Of a DNA stretch of 64,000 nt, positions 34,390-43,162 are shown one piece after another. This stretch comes from Candidatus Saccharimonadota bacterium. GTDB lineage: Bacteria > Patescibacteriota > Saccharimonadia > Saccharimonadales > UBA4665. The stretch covers positions 1-64,000 of the forward strand of contig DAHXLX010000004.1 in NCBI GenBank assembly GCA_027365775.1, written 5' to 3'. The notes beneath the pieces are model-generated. The model worked only from the letters and a program-made list of their open reading frames with translations, was not told where the DNA came from and made no database searches. The first letter of the stretch is position 1; every line of letters begins with the position of its first letter. The translations under genes were made by a program, and so were the position numbers.

Positions 34390-35312
34390 CTTAGAGCTTT
34401 TATGGCCCGTTTAAGCTCAGCCGGAATAAGGGCCGCCGCTTCCTTACGGTCAGCTATTACCGTCGGTGCATGGTTGGTAAGTTTGATGGTCACGCTTTTA
34501 TAATCAGAGAAAATAACTCGCATATGTTGTTCCACTCTGGCGTTATCAAAAAAATGATCGGCTTTAGCAGCTACGTGCCATACCGGCAAATTGATCTGTC
34601 GATCGCAATTGCTAAACAGCAGAAACTCGGTTGTGGTGAACATATATGTACGCACATCATTGCTCTGCCATAACTTTACTTCAACATCCATTAAACGATC
34701 AAAATCCTCCCGGTTGCTGACATTTAGAAACTTACCTTTTGCCATTCGAGCGTATACCTGTTTTAATACTGGAGCAGTTAGTGCGGTATGGCGAAAAACA
34801 AATGCCGGTAGACGACGGGAGAACACCCGAGTACCGTAAAGGTAAAAATAATATCTGGGCTTTGAAAATGTAAAATCGTCATGATCGGCAAAACCCGCCA
34901 AGGAAACCAGCATTTTAACGTTTTTAGTCAGTTCGGGATATCTTTGCAGCATCCTGGTGGCGATAACAAAACCATAACTCATGCCGATCAGAACAATCTT
35001 TTTTCGTCGATACTGCATTTTGACAAACGATGCCAGGTAATCAGCCAAATTATCGATCGTTGGTTGTTTGCCGATTTTATAGAAACTGTCCATACCGCCA
35101 AAACCGGGAAGGTCAGGCATGGTTATCGTGCCAAATTGGTGAAGTTCCTGCATGAGTCCCCACCATCTCTCTAGACTGGAGTGGTGACCGTAAACAAACA
35201 GCAATTCCTGTTTATGGCGTCTATTGGACGGCATATACAGCATCCGGCCTTCGAGACCGTTGATATATAAAGGGATTATATAATTTGTCGGTTTTGCCTT
35301 GGAAACACCCAT
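34386..35312 (-). CDS. Alpha/beta hydrolase
   Basis: A 308-residue protein of the alpha/beta hydrolase fold. LLFVYGHHSSLERWW gives the oxyanion-hole region, MPDLPGFGG follows, and the nucleophile elbow is GMSYG. A likely catalytic acid is in KADHFFDN and the histidine in LTNHAPTV. There is no signal peptide. It heads the operon with two lipid-type glycosyltransferases, so an ester substrate in the envelope-lipid pathway is possible. A TATTAA box just before the ATG suggests a short leader. Confidence 0.8.
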   Translation of the reverse strand: MGVSKAKPTNYIIPLYINGLEGRMLYMPSNRRHKQELLFVYGHHSSLERWWGLMQELHQFGTITMPDLPGFGGMDSFYKIGKQPTIDNLADYLASFVKMQYRRKKIVLIGMSYGFVIATRMLQRYPELTKNVKMLVSLAGFADHDDFTFSKPRYYFYLYGTRVFSRRLPAFVFRHTALTAPVLKQVYARMAKGKFLNVSNREDFDRLMDVEVKLWQSNDVRTYMFTTTEFLLFSNCDRQINLPVWHVAAKADHFFDNARVEQHMRVIFSDYKSVTIKLTNHAPTVIADRKEAAALIPAELKRAIKALR

Positions 35313-35372
35313 AAATTAATACGCTAACTATTTCGACTTACTTTATCCGATAATCTACGACAGGGCAAGCTG

Positions 35373-35618
35373 ATGCTTGTACTGCAAGCGGCAAATGCAT
35401 ATAGTCCTCGAAATTATTCCTACTCACCAAAAAACGATGCTATGGGTCATATTGTCAACGAGATAGATGAATTATTCGACTCAACTAAATTCTGTCGACA
35501 GAACATACATGCTATGGACGAAAGTTCGCTTGACGGTACTGTCACTATTACCAACAAATTGGAACATGCTAACAACCATATAAGAGCCGCATTGCAGACA
35601 AACCAGCTGCCGGCATAA
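35373..35618 (+). CDS. Small hypothetical protein
   Basis: An 81-residue frame. An internal Met at residue 24 (MGHIVNEIDELFDSTKF) is an alternative start. The sequence is Asn- and Asp-rich with a helical C-terminal part. I do not recognise it. It is one of several small acidic genes in this stretch with no neighbours of known function. Confidence 0.4.
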   Translation: MLVLQAANAYSPRNYSYSPKNDAMGHIVNEIDELFDSTKFCRQNIHAMDESSLDGTVTITNKLEHANNHIRAALQTNQLPA

Positions 35619-35785
35619 GCCTATCTTCGCTGTTTAAGCAATAAGCTGAAAAAAGATATGGCATTCTGCTAGCAAACAATGTTAATTATTTAGTTCCAGC
35701 ATGTCCATTGAAGTTTCTATAATATTACCGACCTAAGACGATCAACTAACTCCGCTTAATCCGATACCGGACGTTGGCCTCACCC

Positions 35786-36052
35786 CTAAAGATGGCGGTG
35801 CGATCGATGCTGTACGGCATTCAATATACCCGACAATATCAAAGCGCCAATGAATGTCCAGACGATGCCGGCCCATGTAAAATTCAGAAAAGTCCCGGTT
35901 GTACCATAGACGAATGCTGATAAAAACCCGCCGATTATTGCTCCAACTATTCCGATAGCAATACTGCCGATAAATCCTTCATGACGGCCGGTTAATGCTG
36001 CCGCCAGCCAACCGACTACACCACCGATTAATAATGCAATAATTAAAACCAT
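35786..36052 (-). CDS. GlsB/YeaQ/YmgE family stress membrane protein
   Basis: 88 residues with three glycine-rich membrane helices (ALLIGGVVGWLAAALTG, IGIVGAIIGGFLSAFVYG, GIVWTFIGALILSGILNAV) and a His/Arg tail, the transglycosylase-associated (Tag, YeaQ) pattern. The family is stress-induced and its biochemical role is unclear. I start at ATG 36052 because GAGGAGA lies 7 bases upstream; the longer frame begins inside the leader. Confidence 0.85.
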   Translation of the reverse strand: MVLIIALLIGGVVGWLAAALTGRHEGFIGSIAIGIVGAIIGGFLSAFVYGTTGTFLNFTWAGIVWTFIGALILSGILNAVQHRSHRHL

Positions 36053-36293
36053 ACTCTTCTCCTCAACTTTCTTATTACTTGTTTGCTGTCGGCACAACCC
36101 CACAGCCGGTTTTACTCAAGTCAACTGCAATCGCCAGTTTGACGATTTTTGAACTCATGCTCTCGTGTTTGTGGTACTGTAGCGTCTTTTGGAATTCTTT
36201 GTTGGCTGTTTTATCACAGCGCCTTACTCCAGCTACCCACCCCTTTGACTACTGTTGTATCTAAGCAGTTATTCTAATCCGCTTGATGTTACT

Positions 36294-36506
36294 TCAAATG
36301 TAACTGATCCAGGTATTGCGATGGCTATGCTGGCCGCCACGACGTTTAGCTTCAATCGACTGATTAACGGCACCTTTCCTTCCAGCAACACTAGTCCGTA
36401 GCGGGTCATTAGCGAAGTCCCCCCCACTCATCTTGCCGCTTTTACTGGCAATTGCACGTTGTGTATCTTCATCCATACTGGCGAACCCTCTATTGCCTCT
36501 TGCCAT
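36294..36506 (-). CDS. KGG-motif stress protein (GsiB/YciG-like)
   Basis: 70 residues beginning MARGNRGFASMDEDTQRAIA, typical of KGG-repeat proteins (RGFASMDxxxQRxIASKGG). Here the KGG signature has drifted to SKSGKMSGG and the second to AGRKGAVN, so the repeats are degenerate. Such hydrophilic glycine-rich proteins accumulate on starvation or desiccation. I use ATG 36506 with GAGAGGAG 8 bases upstream, not the TTG at 36512. Confidence 0.75.
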   Translation of the reverse strand: MARGNRGFASMDEDTQRAIASKSGKMSGGDFANDPLRTSVAGRKGAVNQSIEAKRRGGQHSHRNTWISYI

Positions 36507-36512
36507 ATCCAA

Positions 36513-37062
36513 ACTCCTCTCGTTAAGTTTGCTATTAGATAATAATCCTTATGCCAGATTGGATCAGTTAGCACTCTTGCACCGAGTCTGTGAAGTCATG
36601 GGCAGTAAAAACAAAAATATTTTATACGCACCGCATAGAAAACCATCGATTAATTGAACAATCGTCTCTCGCTCCATCAGCCAGGGTCGGTGCTCGGGTT
36701 TGCGAATGATAATCAGACTCCCATCCATGTATACTGAGAGACATCCATCCGCTCCTTAATCACTAAAAGCAATAGTTGCCTGCATTGCAGTTATTGACGG
36801 ATCCGGCAGCAGTCAGTAGAGCCGATATCTGTTAAGTCTGCCTGTGCAGCGTGCTCGTTCGGTTGCGGTTCTTTGGATAAACCACTAAATGGGTTATGGC
36901 CGGCATTGGCCAAATCGGTAACTGAACTTGCCGGAGCTACTAATAAAACTACAGCCATGGACAATATATATCGTCATAACTAAAGTGCAGTCGCTATCGC
37001 TGACTTATCGTGTCTTAGATTAATTGTAATCAGCTAATATCTCAGCTACTAGCCGTTCAAGT
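36513..37062. other. Long intergenic stretch with one candidate tiny ORF
   Basis: About 550 bases with no established gene. It holds the 55-codon minus-strand ORF at 36791-36958 and the promoter of the gene at 37079. No tRNA, repeat or strong terminator is visible. Confidence 0.4.
36791..36958 (-). CDS. Candidate 55-residue secreted-type peptide
   Basis: From ATG 36958 the frame encodes a hydrophobic start (MAVVLLVAPASSVTDLANA), a possible signal-peptidase site after ANA, then a hydrophilic tail ending in STDCCRIRQ. A TATATT box lies 4 bases upstream. The N-terminal region lacks a strongly basic start, so export is uncertain. No similar sequence comes to mind. Confidence 0.3.
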   Translation of the reverse strand: MAVVLLVAPASSVTDLANAGHNPFSGLSKEPQPNEHAAQADLTDIGSTDCCRIRQ

Positions 37063-37068
37063 TATAAT
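37063..37068 (+). promoter_or_regulatory. -10 box (TATAAT) that fixes the start of the next gene
   Basis: A consensus TATAAT overlaps the first possible ATG (37067). The ATG at 37079, ten bases further, is therefore the likely start of a leaderless mRNA. Confidence 0.55.
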
Positions 37069-37078
37069 GATTCAAGTC

Positions 37079-37423
37079 ATGCAATCCACAAACTTAGATA
37101 TGTTTGTTAAAGCCGTCTACGGCATCAATCCGCGCTATACCGATATCTTCGGCAACGGCTTACCGGGCATGGCCGGTTCAGCCATTGCCATACAAGGAGC
37201 TAACACATCGGCCACCGACGTAGTCCGTCGGTTAAAAAACGATACAGCGGCACTGATCAAAGCCTTCAATCAGAAATCGGCTAACGACATATTTGCATAT
37301 TCAAGCAGAATTGAAGGACATCTACTCTTATTACAAACTCTGGGCGTCATCACAAATCAGCTATGCAAAACACTGCTTGAAGATCTTGACCGACTAAGTC
37401 ATGAATACAAGTTAAAGCCATAG
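37079..37423 (+). CDS. Hypothetical protein
   Basis: 114 residues from ATG 37079 (MQSTNLDMFVKAVYGINPRY). The N-terminal part is Gly- and Pro-containing; the C-terminal 75 residues look like an alpha-helical bundle (VVRRLKNDTAALIKAFNQ, LLLLQTLGVITNQLCKTLLEDLDRL). There is no membrane helix or known motif. It is followed 68 bases later by the CapA-like gene, which has its own promoter. Confidence 0.55.
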   Translation: MQSTNLDMFVKAVYGINPRYTDIFGNGLPGMAGSAIAIQGANTSATDVVRRLKNDTAALIKAFNQKSANDIFAYSSRIEGHLLLLQTLGVITNQLCKTLLEDLDRLSHEYKLKP

Positions 37424-37476
37424 CGATAATTAATCTGACCGCTTCATAAAAAGCTGTAATCTTTATCGGATATGCC

Positions 37477-37482
37477 TATAAT
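37477..37482 (+). promoter_or_regulatory. -10 box (TATAAT) of the CapA-like gene
   Basis: Consensus TATAAT ends 9 bases before the ATG at 37492, with no ribosome site, predicting a leaderless mRNA. Confidence 0.55.
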
Positions 37483-37491
37483 CTTTAAATA

Positions 37492-38700
37492 ATGGCTTAT
37501 CGTCGTCAAATAGGTAACAGGAGAAAAAAATCCAAAATCTGGTTATTTGGATCCATTTTATCGGTGTTTGTGTTGGCCGGACTAGCTACTTATGAACTAC
37601 AACATCATCACGTGATCAAACCACCGGTTATGCATAAAATTGGCTTGTTGCAGAACAGTAATATGACAACTGAGGCCCAAGGCAAATACTTATTCAGCGG
37701 AACGATAGTTTTGTCTCGCGACGTGGCAAGGTATGCCGGCAGCGACTATAACCAGCCCTTTAGCAATATGTACACTTTAGGCAACTATGATGCACATATC
37801 GGAGTGTTAGAGTGTCCAATAACTAATAACTACGATAGTTTTCAAAATGAAGTTCAGAATTTGGTATTTAATTGCCAGCCGGCGTGGGTACCGACACTCA
37901 AAAAATACTTCCCGGTATTGGATTTGTCCAGTGATCATTTAAACGATGAGGGAACGCAGGGAATTATTGAAACTTTTCAGACTCTAAAACAAGCCGGGAT
38001 TCAAACAATTGGAACATACAACCCGGCCAGCTTGAATGACGACTGCAAAGCAATCGTGCTGCCAATTAGCTTAATTCATAAAAACGGCAAATCCTCACCG
38101 GCATCATTACCGATTGCGATGTGTTCATACAACTACAAGGAACTGTTCGCACCTACAACCGGCCAACTCCAAAGCATCCAGAAGTGGTCTAAAATCATGC
38201 CGGTAATCGCTCTGTTTAATCATGGGCTCGAGTACCAGCTAACCGCTAACAGTCAAACCGTAGCCATCGCTCACCAAATGATAAATTACGGCGCAGATTT
38301 CGTGATCGGTAACGGTACTCACTGGGTGCAGAATACCGAAATCTATAAAGGCAAGTTAATCGTCTATTCGATGGGCAATTTCATATTCGATCAAATCCAA
38401 TACAACGGCCGAATAGCACTGAACCTCTCAGTGACCATGACTGTAAAATATAATCAAAACGTCGAACGCTGGATCGGTCTAGCCAATATTTGCCTGACGC
38501 ATCCGGAAAACTGTCTGAATATAGCCGAACAGGACAAACTTTCCAAAATACAGCCGATCTACCAATTTAATGCAGTCGGCAGTTACGGCGGCGATGCACG
38601 CGTTGCAACCCTAGCCGATTCGCAGCAACAAGCAGACATAGATAAAATCGCCAATTGGCAATCAACTGCACAGTATCTGGCTCATCATAAGAACTATTAG
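37492..38700 (+). CDS. CapA-like (PgsA) metallophosphoesterase-fold protein, degenerate active site
   Basis: A 402-residue protein. A basic start (MAYRRQIGNRRKKSKI) and one N-terminal membrane helix (about 18-36) anchor it outside the cell. The CapA fold is visible in the GVLECPI, NHGLEYQL and ADFVIGNGTHWVQNTEIY segments and in VYSMGNFIFDQ. The usual metal ligands have changed: GD-x-M/L near the start is SGTIVLSRD, NNH is SDH, and GHHPH is GNGTH. It may bind a polymer rather than cleave phosphoesters. CapA relatives act in polyglutamate or capsule formation. Confidence 0.75.
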   Translation: MAYRRQIGNRRKKSKIWLFGSILSVFVLAGLATYELQHHHVIKPPVMHKIGLLQNSNMTTEAQGKYLFSGTIVLSRDVARYAGSDYNQPFSNMYTLGNYDAHIGVLECPITNNYDSFQNEVQNLVFNCQPAWVPTLKKYFPVLDLSSDHLNDEGTQGIIETFQTLKQAGIQTIGTYNPASLNDDCKAIVLPISLIHKNGKSSPASLPIAMCSYNYKELFAPTTGQLQSIQKWSKIMPVIALFNHGLEYQLTANSQTVAIAHQMINYGADFVIGNGTHWVQNTEIYKGKLIVYSMGNFIFDQIQYNGRIALNLSVTMTVKYNQNVERWIGLANICLTHPENCLNIAEQDKLSKIQPIYQFNAVGSYGGDARVATLADSQQQADIDKIANWQSTAQYLAHHKNY

Positions 38701-38971
38701 CTTCGACCACAAGACAAAATTGCAGTTATTTAGTATTAGCTGCTGAAACCGACCCGAAGCATCCACACAACATAGGCTCTATATCTAGCTAAGTCAGATA
38801 CTAAAATACAATCAGCATCAAACTTGTGCCTTATTGCTAGCTCTGCTTCAGTCAGTCATGCTTTCCGGCTCCCGGTAAGACTAACCGCCTAACCTAGTCA
38901 TGCCAATATGCTTTGAACCAAATGAATCAAACAGATGACTGAAAACTCAATACATTAATAGCCTAGCCGGA

Positions 38972-39595
38972 CTAACTATTTTGGATCGAAACGTCACGAT
39001 ACATATAGCGTTTTAACGAAACTAAACCAAGACGTGATTTATAAGCCTCGTAGGCATCATCCAAATGATCTATAGGAGTATCGGCGTTTTCTTTGAGAAA
39101 CATTCTCGTTAGTCGATAGTTAATTGTTTCCCTGAGACAATCTTTAACTTTCGTGGCTCTTGCAGACGGTGCGTAACCGGCAAGGTCAAAATGGCATTTT
39201 TGAGCCACGAACGAACCAATTAACTGCATCCGTTTGACATTTATTTTTGCGGTTATGCCGATTACACTGTCTGCTTCAAGCTGCTGCAGGATCGGTGTAG
39301 AGTTGGTCCAGTTGCTGACGGCTGATGTTGAAGTATCTTCCACCTCGATCTGACTATGAGGAAAACCCGCACCGACCAGGTAATCAGCCATGAGTTGAGC
39401 TTCGCTAGCACCATAAACATCACCACGCACAGGACCGCGGCCACTACAGATTACTTTTTCAAGCGAATGTAGTGAAAGTAACTCAGCTGCCTTTTCAGCG
39501 TTAAGACGAGTCCCTGTCGACATACGGTAAATACCGTCAACAGTTCCCAGGCCAGCACCATGGATCAATCCAACTTCAGCGGTTATCTTATTCAT
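38972..39595 (-). CDS. YdcF/SanA (DUF218)-like protein
   Basis: A 207-residue protein. VGLIHGAGLGTVDGIYR, the LNAEKAAELLSLHSLEKVICSGRG block, EAQLMADYLVGAGFP and VEDTSTSAVSN fit the DUF218 pattern (GxG near the start, SGG/SGR, EA..M, E..S..T..N). There is no membrane anchor, so unlike SanA/ElyC it is soluble like YdcF. The C-terminal 60 residues are basic. Function in the family is poorly known (envelope maintenance, AdoMet binding). Confidence 0.75.
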   Translation of the reverse strand: MNKITAEVGLIHGAGLGTVDGIYRMSTGTRLNAEKAAELLSLHSLEKVICSGRGPVRGDVYGASEAQLMADYLVGAGFPHSQIEVEDTSTSAVSNWTNSTPILQQLEADSVIGITAKINVKRMQLIGSFVAQKCHFDLAGYAPSARATKVKDCLRETINYRLTRMFLKENADTPIDHLDDAYEAYKSRLGLVSLKRYMYRDVSIQNS

Positions 39596-39639
39596 GAAAT
39601 AGTGTTATAGCATATTTTAATTATTATGTAAAGTTCTAC

Positions 39640-39714
39640 TGGCTAGGGCGGAGGGATTCGAACCCCCGAATGCCAGGACCAAAACCTGGTGCCTTACCAC
39701 TTGGCGACGCCCTA
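39640..39714 (-). tRNA. tRNA-Gln (TTG)
   Basis: Minus-strand cloverleaf with acceptor arms TAGGGCG and CGCCCTA. The anticodon loop TTTTGGT gives TTG, and CCA is encoded at 39640-39642. Confidence 0.95.
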
Positions 39715-39768
39715 TTAAACTAATAATTATGCTTAGCGATTATACAAAACCCTGTCTAGATATAAAAA

Positions 39769-42045
39769 TCATGATCGTTTTAAAGCTGCCGTATTATGTC
39801 CGACAACAGCTTGAACCGGCGGACCAGCGGTCAACGGGCTGGAATACAGCTTTCTAGAACTACTAATGGCCTTGCGGGCAATAACGCCGCTGCCTTTATC
39901 GGCTATCAACATGGTTTTACCGGCAATCGGATCGCGACTGGTTTCTGTTTGTCGGATATAGAACCAGTATGGTGACAGACTGGTCAAGTCACGCCTGGCT
40001 ACTGCCGGTTCAAACAAATGCGTTAGCCTATCGATATCTTTTGGTGCATTCAGTCGAAAACACACTATATTGCCAATATTGGCCAGCAGGATATTTGAAT
40101 CTTTTGCTTGTTGGCTGGCGGTAGTCTGTTCGGCCAGCGTGATACTAATGCCATACTTCCTAGATTCGCTGACTAATTGGCTTAGGGTATGCGAAGCAAA
40201 CGATTGGAACTCATCAATGTACAGATAAAATTGTTTCCGGGATTTCTCATCAATTAACGAACGTCGCCATACTGCCAATTGCAATTTAGCAAGAATGACC
40301 ATTCCAAGCAGGGAAGACGTATCCTCGCCAATTGCGCCCTTGGATAAATTACAGATTAAGGTTTGTCGCCGTTTCAGTATATCATCAAAATCTATCGTAG
40401 TGTGCTGTTGACCAATTATTCTTCTGGTAACAACTGAGCGTTGAAACCGTCCCAGCTTGGCCGTAACACCAGCGATCATTTTAACCCGCTGGTAACTACC
40501 GGCTTTATTAAATTCACCATACCAGAAATCGCGTAGACTTTCGTCATCAATCTTTGAAACTACGGCCGCCCGAAACATGTCGTTTGTCAGCAGTTTATGC
40601 AACGTAAACAGGTTGGCCCCGGTCACATAAAAGGCACTGTGTATCGTATTGCGCAATATGTACTCGATCCGATGTCCGCCGCTGTCATCATCGGAAAACA
40701 CTTTTCGAAAGATTGATATGATTGCTTCAGTTACAAAATCTTTAGCCATTTCAAGCTCCGCGCCACTTAAGCCGTTAGGCAGTTCTAGCAAGTTAAGGCC
40801 GACCGGATGTTCAATGTCCGCTGGGTCCAAATAGATTACTTCGTCTATCCGATCTGCGGGTACATAACGCAACAGATCGCTTGCCAAATCACCATGCGGA
40901 TCGATCACCGCCAGACCGTGGTGGGCCAGTAAATCCTGAACGAGCATATATTTGAGCATGGTCGTTTTACCCATGCCGGTAGCACCGATTATCATCATAT
41001 GCCGTTTGCGTGAGGATACGTCCAGCCCGATCGGCTTCAACTGTCCATTATGATCATTCATGCCTACTACGATGTCGAAGACGGTTTGCTGGCGGACTGC
41101 CGGCAGTGCCACATTGACAGTATTGGCCTTATAAAGATCATGGTCAGAAATTCCCGCGGACGGAAAATAATAGATGCTGGATAATTCTTCGGCACTGGCG
41201 ATTACCGGATGACGATGACGACGTTCCAGGAAGCTGTCAATCCGGAAACTGGCCGGCCATCTTTTGGCCATACCGCCAACACTCATCGTCGAACAATTTG
41301 ACAGTTCCAGTTCGCGTACACGCTTAGCGCCGTCAGCGATAACGAGGGAACGAATGGTCACGGCAAACAATGATTGCGTCTCACGTTGCTGTACTACTTT
41401 ACGGCTTAGCGCTTGCCGACGCTGGCTTTCGACATCGAATACCGCGTAACCGATAGACTTGATGATCAATTTAATTAACCTGATTGGCAGATCTTTAACC
41501 AGTTTAGTGGCGAGCGGCAGCGGATCGATCAGATATGGACTAATGATCATTTGGAAGGCCACAGTCTCATTTTTATCCAGTCCATGCATACCAGCCAACA
41601 GATACGATAATCGCGGTCTGTTATTGCTTAAGCGTTTTAAACGCCAGCGGTGGACTTTAACCAGCGACCGGCTGTTCAATGTATACCCCGAAGTGTTTCG
41701 CACTTTAACAATTTCCAGCTCCGGCCAGGAGGCTAATAAATAGTTCCTGACCGTCTGGCTAAGCTCGGTCGGACAGTTAATTAAAAACCGGATGCCTCGT
41801 TCACCTTGGGCGGTTATTTCCAGCGCGATTGAAGGCTTTAACGCTAACCATCGGTTTCGATGATAAGCTACCAGCAAATTGTGTACTATTTCAAAAAAGT
41901 TCAGCTCGTTATCGCTGACGAGACCGAGTGGCGGCAAAGTAACCAAATATGTTACCCGTTTATCTTTTCGGTGGCTTAAACCTCGCAATGCATGAAGTGC
42001 AACAACTACCAAGCACCCCAGGACCAGTAGTAACAGCTTATCCAT
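39769..42045 (-). CDS. VirD4/TraG-like type IV secretion coupling ATPase
   Basis: A 758-residue protein with an N-terminal hydrophobic helix (LLLLVLGCLVVVALHAL). The ATPase domain shows IGATGMGKTTMLKY (Walker A), GLAVIDPHGDLASDLL, YLYIDEFQSFASHTL (Walker B) and a Q-rich switch LAEQTTASQQ, as in TraG/VirD4/TraD coupling proteins and archaeal HerA/FtsK relatives. It would pump DNA or protein at the membrane. No relaxase, VirB4 or mating channel gene is in the window, so it is an orphan here. Short intergenic space to the tRNA-Gln. Confidence 0.85.
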   Translation of the reverse strand: MDKLLLLVLGCLVVVALHALRGLSHRKDKRVTYLVTLPPLGLVSDNELNFFEIVHNLLVAYHRNRWLALKPSIALEITAQGERGIRFLINCPTELSQTVRNYLLASWPELEIVKVRNTSGYTLNSRSLVKVHRWRLKRLSNNRPRLSYLLAGMHGLDKNETVAFQMIISPYLIDPLPLATKLVKDLPIRLIKLIIKSIGYAVFDVESQRRQALSRKVVQQRETQSLFAVTIRSLVIADGAKRVRELELSNCSTMSVGGMAKRWPASFRIDSFLERRHRHPVIASAEELSSIYYFPSAGISDHDLYKANTVNVALPAVRQQTVFDIVVGMNDHNGQLKPIGLDVSSRKRHMMIIGATGMGKTTMLKYMLVQDLLAHHGLAVIDPHGDLASDLLRYVPADRIDEVIYLDPADIEHPVGLNLLELPNGLSGAELEMAKDFVTEAIISIFRKVFSDDDSGGHRIEYILRNTIHSAFYVTGANLFTLHKLLTNDMFRAAVVSKIDDESLRDFWYGEFNKAGSYQRVKMIAGVTAKLGRFQRSVVTRRIIGQQHTTIDFDDILKRRQTLICNLSKGAIGEDTSSLLGMVILAKLQLAVWRRSLIDEKSRKQFYLYIDEFQSFASHTLSQLVSESRKYGISITLAEQTTASQQAKDSNILLANIGNIVCFRLNAPKDIDRLTHLFEPAVARRDLTSLSPYWFYIRQTETSRDPIAGKTMLIADKGSGVIARKAISSSRKLYSSPLTAGPPVQAVVGHNTAALKRS

Positions 42046-42106
42046 GCACTACTCCATGCTATACATGTATCATAGTCCGAAAAATATTAGCCACCAACTT
42101 AATAGT

Positions 42107-43093
42107 TCAAGCTCGGATCAGGTGGAATCTTTTAACCAATGCCAGCGCTATTAAACCGATAATTAAAGGAGTCCAGTAGGATAATGCCCGGTAAGCTAAA
42201 ACAGCAGCCAGCGCCAGCGATGCGCTGGCTGCGTGAACGGCTAATAGGCCGGCGACCAAACTGGCTTCAACACCACCTAGGCCTCCAGGCGTCGGTATGG
42301 TCGAGCCAATAAACACACTGAACGAGTAAATAACAAAAGATGAAGCATATGTTAAATTGATCCCATAGGCTTTGAGACTGAACCAGAACGCGAATGCGGT
42401 GATTAATGATAAACCGGAAGCGCTTACAAAAGCAATTGCCAGCCGGGGTAAACGTTGTCTATATTGCTTAATAGCCAGTACCAGCTCATGTTTCAGATTG
42501 TGCAACTTTGCTATATGATTGCTTAATAAGTAGGCAGCGACGATACCGAAAATCACCAATAAAACTCCGCCCGCAAACAACCAAGAGCTGTGAAAGGTAT
42601 AGACACGTTTTTCTTTACTGCTAAGCCCGAAAATCAGCAGCAACACTAACAGCATACTTGAATTTGCGGCTACGCCGATAAGATTATTCATTGTCACTAC
42701 CAGTCCGGCTTTTACCCGTGTGTGTTGATTTCGTCTTAAATAAATATAGTTGAAACCCATGGCTCCGATACCGGAAGGTAACATCACATGAAACGGATCA
42801 CTTGCGAACTGAATTAATGACGTCTTAAAGTATTTAAGTTTAGCAAACGCCAAACTTTTATAACTAACCGCCGACAAGAAGAAAGTCAGCAGGAAAACTG
42901 ATGCGGCGATAATAACATAGCCCCATTGCCTGGGCACTTCCTGCCGGTTGTTCAGACCGAATACATGTATTTGCGGTAACACAAAATAAAACAGCACTAA
43001 GCCTACCAGAATGACCGAAACTGTAGCTTTGACTCTCTTTGACCGCCAGGACAATGAATAGTCGTCTTTTTTGTTTTCAGGCGGTTGCTGCAT
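42107..43093 (-). CDS. LPG-synthase-type (YbhN/UPF0104) membrane protein
   Basis: A 328-residue protein with about eight membrane helices. It has the flippase-like MprF N-domain signature: MLPSGIGAMGFNYIYLR in the middle and STIPTPGGLGGVEASLVAGLLAVH near the C-terminus. Family members move lipids or support envelope biogenesis. There is no aminoacyl-transferase domain, so it does not modify PG itself. A second, diverged member lies at 45742. A GATAAT box and AGGA lie upstream of the ATG. Confidence 0.82.
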   Translation of the reverse strand: MQQPPENKKDDYSLSWRSKRVKATVSVILVGLVLFYFVLPQIHVFGLNNRQEVPRQWGYVIIAASVFLLTFFLSAVSYKSLAFAKLKYFKTSLIQFASDPFHVMLPSGIGAMGFNYIYLRRNQHTRVKAGLVVTMNNLIGVAANSSMLLVLLLIFGLSSKEKRVYTFHSSWLFAGGVLLVIFGIVAAYLLSNHIAKLHNLKHELVLAIKQYRQRLPRLAIAFVSASGLSLITAFAFWFSLKAYGINLTYASSFVIYSFSVFIGSTIPTPGGLGGVEASLVAGLLAVHAASASLALAAVLAYRALSYWTPLIIGLIALALVKRFHLIRA

Positions 43094-43148
43094 ATGTCCT
43101 TGATTATCCCATGCCAGAATTCCAACACCAAACCGGCCAAGAGACTAG

Positions 43149-43154
43149 TATAAT
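43149..43154 (+). promoter_or_regulatory. -10 box (TATAAT) of the soluble histidine kinase
   Basis: Consensus TATAAT ends 8 bases before the ATG at 43163. No ribosome site is present, so a leaderless mRNA is expected. Confidence 0.55.
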
Positions 43155-43162
43155 GCAATGTT

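Noticed and set aside
37067-37078. ATG at 37067 as the start of the 37079 gene
   Set aside because: This ATG overlaps the TATAAT box itself, so it would lie upstream of the transcription start.
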